Made by a program: the position numbers and the translations under genes | Source: a virus | IMG/VR virus record: IMGVR_UViG_3300025128_000068 | Coordinates: 1 to 49,305 of that record | Length of the DNA: 49,305 bases | Strand: one strand, 5' to 3' | The notes under the pieces: model-generated | Databases searched by the model: none | Told to the model about the DNA's origin: nothing | The model's input: only the letters and a program-made list of their open reading frames with translations | Part shown: piece by piece, positions 37,095 to 45,585 of the stretch | Layout of the letters: every line of letters begins with the position of its first letter | How positions within the stretch are numbered: position 1 is the first letter of the stretch

Positions 37095-37271
37095 ATGGCA
37101 ACAAAAAAGAAAAGCTCAGGAAAAAAAAGACCTGGTTTATATGCTAATATCCATGCTAAAAGAAAAAGAATAAAAGCAGGTTCTGGTGAGAAAATGAGAA
37201 AAAAAGGAGCAAAAGGAGCTCCAACTAATAAACAATTTAAAAGAGCTGCAAAAACAGCTAAAAAGAGGTAA
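37095..37271 (+). CDS. 58-residue very basic protein
   Basis: ATG 37095 with AAGGAG upstream. KKRPGLYANIHAKRKRIKAG followed by GEKMRKKGAKGAPTNKQFK is a common small phage protein phrase. Highly basic; likely nucleic-acid binding. It is missing from longer-gene searches because of its length. Confidence 0.65.
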   Translation: MATKKKSSGKKRPGLYANIHAKRKRIKAGSGEKMRKKGAKGAPTNKQFKRAAKTAKKR

Positions 37272-37273
37272 AA

Positions 37274-37384
37274 ATGTATAAGAAAACAAGTGTAAAAGGT
37301 TACTTTGCTGGCGGAATGGTAAAAAAAGCTAAAGGCTACGCTAAAGGCGGTAAAGTAGGCGGTAAAAAGAAAAAGAAAAAATAA
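37274..37384 (+). CDS. 36-residue Lys/Gly-rich microprotein
   Basis: ATG 37274, two bases after the previous stop. The product (YKKTSVKGYFAGGMVKKAKG, then YAKGGKVGGKKKKKK) carries two GYxxGG motifs, similar to the start of the 1957 gene product. AAGAGG upstream. Function unknown; probably part of the same basic set. Confidence 0.55.
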   Translation: MYKKTSVKGYFAGGMVKKAKGYAKGGKVGGKKKKKK

Positions 37385-37404
37385 ATAAATAAGAAAGAGG
37401 AGAG

Positions 37405-38073
37405 ATGTCTTATTTAATATCCAATGTCCCTTACTTTAAGGTGTGGGTCAGAAAAGAATTTACAGCTGGTCATCAAAGATACCATGGTGAGTTTATACAT
37501 GGGTTGGCGGTTGCTGTTAATTGTATTCCAGATAGATCACTATCATTTCAAGTTATATTTACAGGTTGTGAAGATTTAGAAAATAATGTTCATGGTGGTG
37601 CAATGTGGGCTCGCATGCCTATACAAGGTCTTATGGCAGACATACCAGTTGATGAATGGCCAGAAAGAATGGAAAATCATTTATGTCAACCTTGGGATTG
37701 TATGTCTCATCATCACTCAGTTATATCAATAGATAGAGCATCATCCTCACCTTGGTACGCTAAGATAGATGGTAAATTTTATTTAGCTAAATACATTTTT
37801 ACAGTTGATTACACTGAACATGAAATAGCTGATAGCCCAGATCAACATAAACAAAGTCATGTTTTATATCTTACTGAAGGTAAATGGAAAGGTAACTTAG
37901 TTGCTTTACCAAATAATAGAGTAAGAGTAACAAATCCAGCTCTTTGGGTAACAGGAGAAGGACCTCCAGATTTTATACCTAGTCAATGGATTCATAGTAG
38001 TGAAGAACATGAAAGTTATACTGATCCAAATATAACTTTTGACAATTTATACAGTAAAGGAGAAAAAAAATGA
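37405..38073 (+). CDS. Conserved marine-phage protein of the head region, unknown
   Basis: A 222-residue protein (MSYLISNVPYFKVWVRKEFT at the start, then HGEFIHGLAVAVNC, MWARMPIQGLMADIPVDEWP, WDCMSHHHSVISIDRASSSP). I recall similarly starting proteins (SYLISNVPYF..WVRKEF) near the capsid genes of marine phages, without function. The His-rich WDCMSHHHSV piece could bind metal. It overlaps the next gene by 4 bases. Confidence 0.6.
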   Translation: MSYLISNVPYFKVWVRKEFTAGHQRYHGEFIHGLAVAVNCIPDRSLSFQVIFTGCEDLENNVHGGAMWARMPIQGLMADIPVDEWPERMENHLCQPWDCMSHHHSVISIDRASSSPWYAKIDGKFYLAKYIFTVDYTEHEIADSPDQHKQSHVLYLTEGKWKGNLVALPNNRVRVTNPALWVTGEGPPDFIPSQWIHSSEEHESYTDPNITFDNLYSKGEKK

Positions 38074-38270
38074 TGGATGGGGTTGAATTAATACAAAAAA
38101 TACTACATATTATTCGTGAACAAAAGGAGAGTGTTCACGAAAAAGTAACTTCAGGGAACTGCAAAGATTGGGAAGCATATCGGTCGTGCATAGGTCAATT
38201 ACAGAGTCTGGCTTATGTGGAGCAAGAGATAATCGCTCTGGTGTCACAGGAGGACAGTGACGATGGCTAA
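38070..38270 (+). CDS. Small helical protein upstream of the co-chaperonin
   Basis: A 66-residue helical protein (MMDGVELIQKILHIIREQKE, then LAYVEQEIIALVSQEDSDDG). It ends in an acidic tail that overlaps the co-chaperonin start by 8 bases. Similar small helical proteins occur before GroES-like genes in phage head modules. No function recognised. Confidence 0.55.
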   Translation: MMDGVELIQKILHIIREQKESVHEKVTSGNCKDWEAYRSCIGQLQSLAYVEQEIIALVSQEDSDDG

Positions 38271-38751
38271 AACAAAGCTGTATGTACCTGATAGGTACGC
38301 CGATAAAAAAGTGGAGAAGAAAGTAGAAAAGGAAGAGAAGCCTGATTTACAAGTATCCGATGCTTACACCGAAGAAAATAAAAGAGTACTTGATCCAAGT
38401 CTTCTTAAAAAATCCGCAAAAGAAAGAATACCGCAACCCACAGGATATCGTGTGGTCGTTATGCCTTTCCAAGGATTTGAAAAATCTAAAGGTGGCATTG
38501 TTATTCCCGACGAGACACGAGAAAGAGAATCTTTAGCTACAGTCGTAGCTTATGTGGTCACTTTAGGACCTGATGCTTACAAAGATAAAAAGAAATTTCC
38601 TCACGGAGCTTACTGTAAAGAAGGCGAGTGGGTAATTATTAGTAAGTACGCTGGAACAAGAATTAAACTTGCTGATGGCGAAATTAGGATTTTAAATGAC
38701 GACGAGATTCTTGGAACTATCTTGGAACCAACTGATGTTTTTACAATATAG
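38263..38751 (+). CDS. GroES-like co-chaperonin (Cpn10 fold)
   Basis: A 162-residue protein from ATG 38263 (AGGAGG nine bases upstream; the in-frame GTG at 38257 is too close). Residues about 58-155 match the Cpn10 fold: GYRVVVMPFQ, the mobile loop KSKGGIVIPDETRERES with the IVI tripeptide (79-81) that docks GroES onto GroEL, then VIISKYAGTRIKLADGE and ILNDDEILGTIL. The first ~57 residues are a Lys/Glu-rich extension absent from bacterial GroES. It should cap host GroEL, replacing GroES for capsid folding like T4 gp31, and it sits directly before scaffold and capsid genes. Confidence 0.85.
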   Translation: MAKTKLYVPDRYADKKVEKKVEKEEKPDLQVSDAYTEENKRVLDPSLLKKSAKERIPQPTGYRVVVMPFQGFEKSKGGIVIPDETRERESLATVVAYVVTLGPDAYKDKKKFPHGAYCKEGEWVIISKYAGTRIKLADGEIRILNDDEILGTILEPTDVFTI

Positions 38752-38760
38752 GAGTGTCTA

Positions 38761-39702
38761 ATGAATGATGAAACAGAAGAAGCAAAAATAGTTGAAGTTG
38801 AAGAAGATGTTATTATTGATGAAAGCCAACCGGCTATTGTTGATGTAACTGGCAATGAAACTGAAGCTACTGGTGAGCCCGTCTCTCAAGGATTAAGTGA
38901 AGAAGAACTTGATAAAAGAAGAGATAAAACTCAAAAACGAATTAACAAACTTGTTGCTCAACGAAAAGAGTCCGAAGAAAGAGAAGCTGCTGCATTACAA
39001 TTTGCTCAACAGCAAAAAACGGAAGCTGACGCTTTAAGAGGACAACTTTCTAGTTTAAATACAGGTTACAGTGCAGAAGCATCTAGCAGAATTGATTCTC
39101 AAGAATCTCAAGCTAAAGCTGCTTTTAAAGAAGCATATGAAGCTGGTGAAGTTGATAAAATGGCTGATGCTCAGCAAGTAATGGCTAAGATTGCAATTGA
39201 AAAAGAAAGATTAAGAATTTTCAAAGGTAATCAAGAAAAACAACAACAAGTAAGACAGGCACAACAACAATATCAACAACAGCCTGGTGCTCAACAACAA
39301 GTACAGCAACAACAAGAATATGCTCCTCCACCTCAACCAGATGCAAAAGCAACTGATTGGGCAGAAAGAGATGAGAATAGTTGGTTTGGACAAGATCGTG
39401 CTATGACAGCTACGGCTTTTACCATTCACCAACAGCTTGTTGAGGAAGAAGGTTTTGATCCTCAATCTGATGATTATTATTCAGAAATTGACAAAAGAAT
39501 TAGAACTGAATTTCCGCATAAATTTGAAGGGAAAACTACCCGTACTCAAACAGTCGCTCCAGTATCACAAGGAAAGACTAGCCAAAAGAGTAAAAAAAGT
39601 GTTAAATTAACCCCAGCACAAATTTCTGTAGCTAAAAAACTTGGTGTACCGCTAGATGCATACGCTAAAGAAGTTGCAAAAATTGATGCAAGAAATTCAT
39701 AG
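38761..39702 (+). CDS. Capsid scaffolding protein
   Basis: A 313-residue protein. N-terminus acidic, then a long coiled-coil region (about 45-160) with Gln/Glu/Ala/Lys content, a Gln/Pro-rich linker (QQQQEYAPPPQPDAKATDW) and a folded C-terminal part (WFGQDRAMTATAFTIHQQLV, then EEGFDPQSDDYYSEIDKRIR). This is the design of podovirus scaffolds that assemble the capsid shell and leave it before or during packaging. The basic end (KLTPAQISVAKKLGVP) would bind the capsid protein. Its place between portal/co-chaperonin and capsid supports the call. Confidence 0.75.
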   Translation: MNDETEEAKIVEVEEDVIIDESQPAIVDVTGNETEATGEPVSQGLSEEELDKRRDKTQKRINKLVAQRKESEEREAAALQFAQQQKTEADALRGQLSSLNTGYSAEASSRIDSQESQAKAAFKEAYEAGEVDKMADAQQVMAKIAIEKERLRIFKGNQEKQQQVRQAQQQYQQQPGAQQQVQQQQEYAPPPQPDAKATDWAERDENSWFGQDRAMTATAFTIHQQLVEEEGFDPQSDDYYSEIDKRIRTEFPHKFEGKTTRTQTVAPVSQGKTSQKSKKSVKLTPAQISVAKKLGVPLDAYAKEVAKIDARNS

Positions 39703-39711
39703 AGGTATATG

Positions 39712-40218
39712 ATGTCAGAAGAAAATAACGAATACGAATTTATAGATGCAGAAGCTAAAGAAGCTCCTGCTATAGATAGAAACGCTCGGTCAAACAACAC
39801 ACGAGCCTCTAGCGAACGCCCAGTGCAATGGCGACCACCCAATAAATTGCACGCCCCAACCCCACCCGCTGGTTATGTCCATAGATGGATAAGAGCAGAA
39901 GTTCTAGGTTTTGATGATAAAAACAATGTTCATTCAAGATTGAATGAAGGTTATGAACTTGTGCGTGCAGATGAGTATGAGGGTAGCGTCTTTCCAACTG
40001 TCGAGGATGGTAAATATACCGGAGTCATTGGTGTAGGCGGTTTACTTCTGGCAAGAATACCAGAAGAGTTCGTTGAACAACGCAAACAATATTACGCTGA
40101 TCGTGCTAAACAGCAGATGCAAGCGGTTGATAACGATTGGATGCGTGACAACAATCCCGCAATGCCTAAATTTCAGGCAGAGCGGAGTTCAAAAGTAACC
40201 TTTGGTTCTAATAAATAG
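39712..40218 (+). CDS. Head-region protein between scaffold and capsid, unknown
   Basis: A 168-residue protein (start 39712, better placed for the AGAGG site than 39709). It has PPAGYVHRWIRAEVLGFDDK, then VHSRLNEGYELVRADEYEGS, then IGVGGLLLARIPEEFVEQRK. The RWIRxxxLG...N..SRLxxGYExV phrase recurs in marine phage head genes of unknown function. Possibly a capsid assembly or decoration factor. Confidence 0.6.
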   Translation: MSEENNEYEFIDAEAKEAPAIDRNARSNNTRASSERPVQWRPPNKLHAPTPPAGYVHRWIRAEVLGFDDKNNVHSRLNEGYELVRADEYEGSVFPTVEDGKYTGVIGVGGLLLARIPEEFVEQRKQYYADRAKQQMQAVDNDWMRDNNPAMPKFQAERSSKVTFGSNK

Positions 40219-40243
40219 AATCAAAATCTAATAGGAGTAGCTA

Positions 40244-40831
40244 ATGGCTAACAAAGATGCTCCATTTGGGTTAAGACCCGCTGCCTTACTTGGCGGTGGT
40301 GCTTACACTGGCGGTCAAAGAGAATATGAAATATCAAATGCTAATACCACTAAGATTTATCAAGGTGATATTGTAAAAGGCCTAGCGGCTGGATATATCG
40401 ATCGAATGGCTGCCGGAGATGGTGGACTTGTAGTGGGCGTATTTAATGGGTGCCAATTTACAGATTCATCAACAGGTAAACCTAAATGGTCAAACTATTG
40501 GACTGGTGATAGTGCAGTGACTAGCACTGTTAAGGCTTATGTCGTGGACGATCCTAATATCATTTGTGAAGTGCAAGCAGACGCTGCATTCACTATAGCT
40601 GGCGTTTTCGCTAACTATGATATTGTGGATGGTGCAGGTACAGGAAGTGCAAACAGTGGTATTTCATATGCAGAGTTAGATGTAGGAACAGGAGCAACAA
40701 CTGCTTCCCTTCCTCTGAAGGCTCTTGCAGTATCTACCAATCCTGACAATGATGATACAGGTTCTACAAACACTAATGTTGTAGTCCTTATCAACAACCA
40801 TTTCGCTTCTGCTGGTACAACTGGCGTATAA
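40244..40831 (+). CDS. Putative capsid decoration or vertex protein
   Basis: A 195-residue protein starting MANKDAPFGLRPAALLGGGA, a phrase found just before capsid genes in many marine phages. It is Gly/Ala/Thr/Asp-rich and beta-type with little charge. It lies 16 bases before the capsid gene. Decoration of the capsid is the usual interpretation of the position. Confidence 0.6.
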   Translation: MANKDAPFGLRPAALLGGGAYTGGQREYEISNANTTKIYQGDIVKGLAAGYIDRMAAGDGGLVVGVFNGCQFTDSSTGKPKWSNYWTGDSAVTSTVKAYVVDDPNIICEVQADAAFTIAGVFANYDIVDGAGTGSANSGISYAELDVGTGATTASLPLKALAVSTNPDNDDTGSTNTNVVVLINNHFASAGTTGV

Positions 40832-40847
40832 TTAGGGAGATAAAACA

Positions 40848-41756
40848 ATGGCTATATCAAGAGCACAACTTGCTAAAGAACTAGAGCCTGGTCTAAACGC
40901 TCTCTTTGGCTTAGAGTACAGCAAATACGGAGACGAAGCTGCGGAAATTTTTGAAAGTGAATCATCAGATAGAGCTTTCGAAGAAGAAGTAATGCTTTCC
41001 GGATTTGGAGCGGCCCCGACAAAATCAGAAGGTGCAGGAGTTGAATACGACTCAGCAACTGAAGTTTATACAGCTCGATACACACACGAGACTGTAGCAA
41101 TGGCATTTGCCTTAACTGAAGAAGCTGTCGAAGACAACCTCTACGACCGTCTGTCAAATCGCTATACTCGTGCATTAGCACGATCAATGGCACATAGTAA
41201 GCAAGTAAAAGGTGCTTCCATTTTAAATAATGGATTCAACAATAATTTTACTGGTGGTGACGGCAAGGAATTACTTGCAACAGACCATCCGCTTTCTGTT
41301 GGGGGGACCTTTTCTAACGAACCAACCACAGCAACCGATCTAAACGAAACTGCTTTAGAGAACGGTCTCATTACAATCAGTCAATTTACTGATGAAAGAG
41401 GCTTAATCGTAGCACTTCGTGGCAGAAAACTTGTTATCCCTGCGGAACTTCAATTCGTAGCTGAAAGATTAATGAAATCTGAAGGCCGAGTTGGAACTGC
41501 TGATAACGATATTAATGCACTTAGATCATCGGGTGCGATTCCAGAAGGGTACACTGTTAATCATTTCTTAACAGACCCTGACGCATTCTTCATTCTTACA
41601 GATGCACCAAACGGGCTAAAACACTTTACCCGTGCACCTTTAAGAACTGCAATGGAAGGTGAGTTTAACACAGGTAACATGAGATTTAAGGCTAGGGAGC
41701 GTTACAGCTTCGGATGGTCTGATCCTCGTGGAATCTATGGGTCACCAGGTGCTTAA
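40848..41756 (+). CDS. Major capsid protein, HK97-like fold
   Basis: A 302-residue protein. MAISRAQLAKELEPGLNALF at the start (N-arm), then YTARYTHETVAMAFALTEEA and SILNNGFNNNFTGGDGKELL, with AELQFVAERLMKSEGRVG and DPDAFFILTDAPNGLKHFTR late in the sequence. I recall this pattern from phage capsid proteins of comparable length. It is followed by the strongest terminator in the block, as expected of a highly expressed gene, and preceded by scaffold and decoration genes. Confidence 0.8.
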   Translation: MAISRAQLAKELEPGLNALFGLEYSKYGDEAAEIFESESSDRAFEEEVMLSGFGAAPTKSEGAGVEYDSATEVYTARYTHETVAMAFALTEEAVEDNLYDRLSNRYTRALARSMAHSKQVKGASILNNGFNNNFTGGDGKELLATDHPLSVGGTFSNEPTTATDLNETALENGLITISQFTDERGLIVALRGRKLVIPAELQFVAERLMKSEGRVGTADNDINALRSSGAIPEGYTVNHFLTDPDAFFILTDAPNGLKHFTRAPLRTAMEGEFNTGNMRFKARERYSFGWSDPRGIYGSPGA

Positions 41757-41780
41757 TTAATTAAGTATCAATTCTTTAAA

Positions 41781-41810
41781 GGGGCTAGGGATGCTTAGCC
41801 CCTTTTTTTT
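41781..41810 (+). terminator. Strong intrinsic terminator after the capsid gene
   Basis: GGGGCTA (41781-41787) pairs with TAGCCCC (41796-41802) around an eight-base loop, followed by eight T bases. It closes the head operon. The next gene at 41898 therefore needs its own promoter or readthrough. Confidence 0.9.
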
Positions 41811-41897
41811 ATTTGCATTATCCTTTTTTTTTCTGTATTTTATAGATATCCCTAGACGACCAATTAAGGTCGACTTTAACGACTAAGGAGAAAAACA

Positions 41898-42353
41898 ATG
41901 GGTCAAACAACTTTTTCCGGACCTATCAAGGCCGGCACAATCAAAGATACCACAGGTACAACGGTTGGCAATGATGTTGCTAATGTTGGTTCTGTCTTAA
42001 TGGCACAATCAATAGTTATCGACATTATTGGAGCTTCTGCACTAGATCAAGCTGTTGCAGTAGTTCCTGCTAATTCACAGGTGGTAGATGTAATATTAAA
42101 TGTAACAACTGTTAACAATGATGGTGGCACTGCTACTGTTGCTCTTGGAACAGCTACTGACGCTGACGCTTTCTTACCTGCAACTAATGTTAAAGCTCTT
42201 GGAACAACACATGGAACTTTAGATACTGAAGCTACTGATGTTGGTACAACTGATTTAAGAATTTTTGCAGATTTTGTAGCAGGCACTGGTAATGGTGCAA
42301 CAGGTGCTGCGACTGTAACAGTACTTTACATACAAAATAACAACCTATCTTAG
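41898..42353 (+). CDS. Small virion protein, head-tail region
   Basis: A 151-residue beta-rich protein (GQTTFSGPIKAGTIKDTTGT, later VVPANSQVVDVILNVTTVNN and ADFVAGTGNGATGAATVTVL). AAGGAGAA precedes the start. Sequences of this type follow the capsid gene in marine phages and are annotated as structural. Perhaps a capsid-stabilising protein. Confidence 0.6.
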   Translation: MGQTTFSGPIKAGTIKDTTGTTVGNDVANVGSVLMAQSIVIDIIGASALDQAVAVVPANSQVVDVILNVTTVNNDGGTATVALGTATDADAFLPATNVKALGTTHGTLDTEATDVGTTDLRIFADFVAGTGNGATGAATVTVLYIQNNNLS

Positions 42354-42362
42354 GAGGTATAA

Positions 42363-42692
42363 ATGGCAGGGTCTTACTTAAGACATCAGCAAGGTACAAA
42401 TGCAACTACAATAGTTGTTGCGGGTGATACCAATAATGCTAATACTGCTGCTAAAGGTACAAACCAAGTTGTTTACTTTAGAGGTATATATTTAGAAGCC
42501 GATTCTTCAGATGGCACGGTTGATATTCAATCAAAAAACGCCGCTGGAACATGGACTACTGATAGTACCTTTAAGGTGAATAGCGGAGGTAGTGATAGCT
42601 TTTATGCAGATGCAGGTTATAAATTAAAAAGAGGTATGAGGGTAATATCTAGTGCTGGTATTACTAATTGCGTAATATCTTACACAGCCTAA
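42363..42692 (+). CDS. Small virion protein, unknown
   Basis: A 109-residue beta-rich protein (AGSYLRHQQGTNATTIVVAG, then VVYFRGIYLEADSSDGTVDI). GGAGGTATAA precedes the start. The strand-rich pattern and position suggest a virion component. Confidence 0.55.
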   Translation: MAGSYLRHQQGTNATTIVVAGDTNNANTAAKGTNQVVYFRGIYLEADSSDGTVDIQSKNAAGTWTTDSTFKVNSGGSDSFYADAGYKLKRGMRVISSAGITNCVISYTA

Positions 42693-42701
42693 GGAGAAGA
42701 A

Positions 42702-43700
42702 ATGGCTATTTTTAAAGAAGCATTAAATCCTTTTGGTAAAGCATTTGGCGATATGTCTGCATCCGGCAGAAACAATCCATACGCTAATTCAATAATGTTT
42801 AATGCAATGGGTAATAGATTAGCCGAAGGTAGACAACTAGCAGCTGCAAATAATTTAAGTTATGGCGGTGTTGATGATAATGGTGAGCATATTTTTGCTC
42901 CAGCTGGTGTTTATCAACCAACAAAAGCACAAGAAGCAGCACAAGGAATTGCAGGATTACTTGATTCAAGACCACTGCCACCTGATATGGGATTAACGCA
43001 ACAAGAAGGACCTAGAATTTTTCCACCTACACATGGCGATCCTTTACCACCAGAAATGTTACCAATACCACCTATCGATCCTAATCTTGAAATGATAGGC
43101 GGTCCTTTACCAGGACCTCCTTCTTTACCTAATTTTGATTTTGATTATCCTGATCCAGTTCCTGTTGATCCTTATATTCAACAACCAATAACAGATGATC
43201 CTTTTCAATATGCTCAATCAGATACTAGAATACCTGATGTTCAAGAAGAACCTCCTATATTTTATGAAGACCCTATAATACCTGACCCTCCAAAGGTTGT
43301 TCAAGGTGAAGTACCTGTTGCTGGGTATATTGAACCACCAGTAGCAGTAATGCCTCCAGTAGCAGTAAATGAACCAATTGGTCAACCAATAGATACAGAA
43401 ACTAATCCATTTTACACTGGAGCAACAAATGTTGCACAACCACCAAGCATGACTCCAGTAGCACCAAGTTTTAGTTTAGATGTAGGTGTGGGTGGTTACA
43501 ATACACCGACAAACAATGTAGGTAATATAGGTATGGGTGGTATGGGTGGTTTTAATGTACCGACACCGCCAACAAATAGATTAGATTATTTTGATAATAA
43601 AGCAGCTACTACAGCCGCACCTCAAACAACTGCAACACCACTTCCAACTGTTAATTCATTTGCTGGATTTAACGGCTTTGGTGGTTTTGGAGGATTTTAA
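42702..43700 (+). CDS. Pro-rich virion-module protein with Phe-Gly C-terminus
   Basis: A 332-residue protein. After a short folded N-terminus (ALNPFGKAFGDMSASGRNNP) it is Pro-rich (PPDMGLTQQEGPRIFPPTHG, PPVAVMPPVAVN) and ends in Gly/Phe repeats (FAGFNGFGGFGGF). Largely disordered. It overlaps the next gene by one base. A virion fibre or surface component is likely; the role is unknown. Confidence 0.55.
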   Translation: MAIFKEALNPFGKAFGDMSASGRNNPYANSIMFNAMGNRLAEGRQLAAANNLSYGGVDDNGEHIFAPAGVYQPTKAQEAAQGIAGLLDSRPLPPDMGLTQQEGPRIFPPTHGDPLPPEMLPIPPIDPNLEMIGGPLPGPPSLPNFDFDYPDPVPVDPYIQQPITDDPFQYAQSDTRIPDVQEEPPIFYEDPIIPDPPKVVQGEVPVAGYIEPPVAVMPPVAVNEPIGQPIDTETNPFYTGATNVAQPPSMTPVAPSFSLDVGVGGYNTPTNNVGNIGMGGMGGFNVPTPPTNRLDYFDNKAATTAAPQTTATPLPTVNSFAGFNGFGGFGGF

Positions 43701-45232
43701 TGGTAGATATACCTCTTAATTTTTTACCAAACATTACTTATGACGCAAATGGTAACATTTTAGTTAACGGAGCTCCTATTCCTGGAACTGGTCCAGTTAA
43801 TTTAGACCCTCCACCTGGAGATGTTTTAACAAATGCAGCTGGTGCTGCTTATGTTCCATCTGGAAATGCAACTGATTTTGCTGTAGATAGATCAGATGCT
43901 GAGGCTGTATTAAATAGTCCTTTTGCACAAACAAATTTATTTAGTGATTCAGATTTAGATGGTTATGCGGATGATACTGGTGATCCTAATTTATTTGAAG
44001 ATTTACTTTTACAAGGTGCCGATACAAGAAAAGGTTTAAATGATACAGGTGAAGCAATGTATGCTGACCCAAATACAGGTGAGTTATTATCAGAAGAGGA
44101 TTATTTCGCACTTTATCCTCCTAGTCCGATAACACCCCCTAATGTAACTATTAATGATGATGGAACTAGAGTTAATACTGATCCAGTAGATGGTGTAAAG
44201 TATCACTTTGCAGCTGACGGAACTCTTACAGGAGTAACAGATGCAGATGGTGTATTTACAAGTTATGTAGATAATAATGATCCGCCTCCGCCTCCTCCAC
44301 CACCAGCAACAATAACAACAATGGATGATATTGCTAATTTTTTAACTGAAGGTGGTTTAGGAAGTACAGCTAATTTTTTTAGAGAAGGAAGTGCAACAGC
44401 TGATCAAGTAAGAGATTACTTAAGTGGCGATAGATTAGATGAATTTAATGCTCTTATGGCAGGATTTGATCCAAGCACATATACTTATGAAGGAAATTAT
44501 TCTTTTAATCCTAATAATCCAGCTTTTGGTGCAGGTTCTGGAAGAGAAACAGTATATGCATATAATCCAATAACTGGTGAAGCTACAATGATGAATGCAG
44601 CTGAAGCAGCTGAACTAGGTTATCAAACCTTTACTACTGCTAGAGATTTATTGACAGCTTATCCTCAACTTAGTCCTAACAATACAGAACCCGAACCAAC
44701 TCCTACAGATACTATTAATTATCAAGATTTATATACAAATCTTTTAAATCAAATAACTAACAACCAACCAACACAAACCACACAAACAACTGACATGTCT
44801 GGTTTAATGGGTTTACTTAACTCAATCTACAGACAACCTAGCTATGGTTACGGTGGCGGTATGGGTTATGGTAATCCTTTCTTTGGCGGATATGGTTACG
44901 GTTATGGCATGAATCCTTATGCAGGTGGCATTGGTTCTTTCTACGGCAACATGGGTAGTGGATACTCACCTTCAATGTATGGTTCACCTTTCTACGGTAT
45001 GTATGGTGGTCAAAACTATAATCAAAGACCAATGTATTCAATGCCTTACAACCCTTATTCAACATTGTATAATCAATATTCTTCACCTGGATTTGGCGGA
45101 GATATGTATACAACAGATTATCAAAGTTATTTAGATACACCTTTTGAAGGACAAAAATATTCACAGGATTATCAAGATTATCTGAGCACTAATAATCCTT
45201 CAGTGTATAACAATCTATTCGGAACAGCATAA
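43700..45232 (+). CDS. Gly/Tyr-rich virion-module protein
   Basis: A 510-residue protein. The N-terminal half is acidic with Pro runs (DNNDPPPPPPPPATITTMDD) and DLDGYADDTGD. From about 375 to 470 it is dominated by Gly, Tyr, Met, Ser and Asn (GYGGGMGYGNPFFGGYGYGY). The end is DYQSYLDTPFEGQKYSQDYQ. Such aromatic/Gly low-complexity tracts are adhesive or phase-separating in other proteins. The stop overlaps the next gene's start (TAATG). Confidence 0.6.
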   Translation: MVDIPLNFLPNITYDANGNILVNGAPIPGTGPVNLDPPPGDVLTNAAGAAYVPSGNATDFAVDRSDAEAVLNSPFAQTNLFSDSDLDGYADDTGDPNLFEDLLLQGADTRKGLNDTGEAMYADPNTGELLSEEDYFALYPPSPITPPNVTINDDGTRVNTDPVDGVKYHFAADGTLTGVTDADGVFTSYVDNNDPPPPPPPPATITTMDDIANFLTEGGLGSTANFFREGSATADQVRDYLSGDRLDEFNALMAGFDPSTYTYEGNYSFNPNNPAFGAGSGRETVYAYNPITGEATMMNAAEAAELGYQTFTTARDLLTAYPQLSPNNTEPEPTPTDTINYQDLYTNLLNQITNNQPTQTTQTTDMSGLMGLLNSIYRQPSYGYGGGMGYGNPFFGGYGYGYGMNPYAGGIGSFYGNMGSGYSPSMYGSPFYGMYGGQNYNQRPMYSMPYNPYSTLYNQYSSPGFGGDMYTTDYQSYLDTPFEGQKYSQDYQDYLSTNNPSVYNNLFGTA

Positions 45233-45399
45233 TGCCTAAACCTACAGCAGCTTCAGTAGATCAAAAAATTGAATCTCATGTTGATGCTTGTAGTGAAAGA
45301 TATGATGCAATAGACAAAAGACTTTATAGAATAGAATTTATTTTAATAGCAGCATCTTCGAGTGTAATAGGTTTATTATTAAAGTTAGTATTGGTGTGA
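45232..45399 (+). CDS. 55-residue XhlA-like coiled-coil membrane protein
   Basis: ATG 45232 (TAATG overlap) to TGA 45399. A cytosolic coiled coil (SVDQKIESHVDACSERYDAI, then DKRLYRIEF) precedes one C-terminal membrane helix (ILIAASSSVIGLLLKLVLV). This is the topology of haemolysin XhlA-type lysis accessories. It is unexpectedly placed among virion genes. Confidence 0.6.
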   Translation: MPKPTAASVDQKIESHVDACSERYDAIDKRLYRIEFILIAASSSVIGLLLKLVLV

Positions 45400-45401
45400 T
45401 A

Positions 45402-45581
45402 ATGCCTATATCACGCTCTCAAATGAATAAACAAATACAAGACTCAACTAGAGTAAAAAAATTTAACACAGGTGGATTAGTAAGTTATAATGGTAAAACT
45501 ATACAACCAGGCACAAGGTCTGGAAATATAGGATGTGGTGCAATAGCTCCTGGTAAAAGAAAATTTACTAAAATAGGATAA
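45402..45581 (+). CDS. 59-residue Gly/basic protein, unknown
   Basis: Start at ATG 45402, two bases after the previous stop (the frame also opens at 45396 GTG). The C-terminal RSGNIGCGAIAPGKRKFTK phrase recurs in small phage proteins near neck genes. Basic and Gly-rich. Function unknown. Confidence 0.55.
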   Translation: MPISRSQMNKQIQDSTRVKKFNTGGLVSYNGKTIQPGTRSGNIGCGAIAPGKRKFTKIG

Positions 45582-45585
45582 TGAA

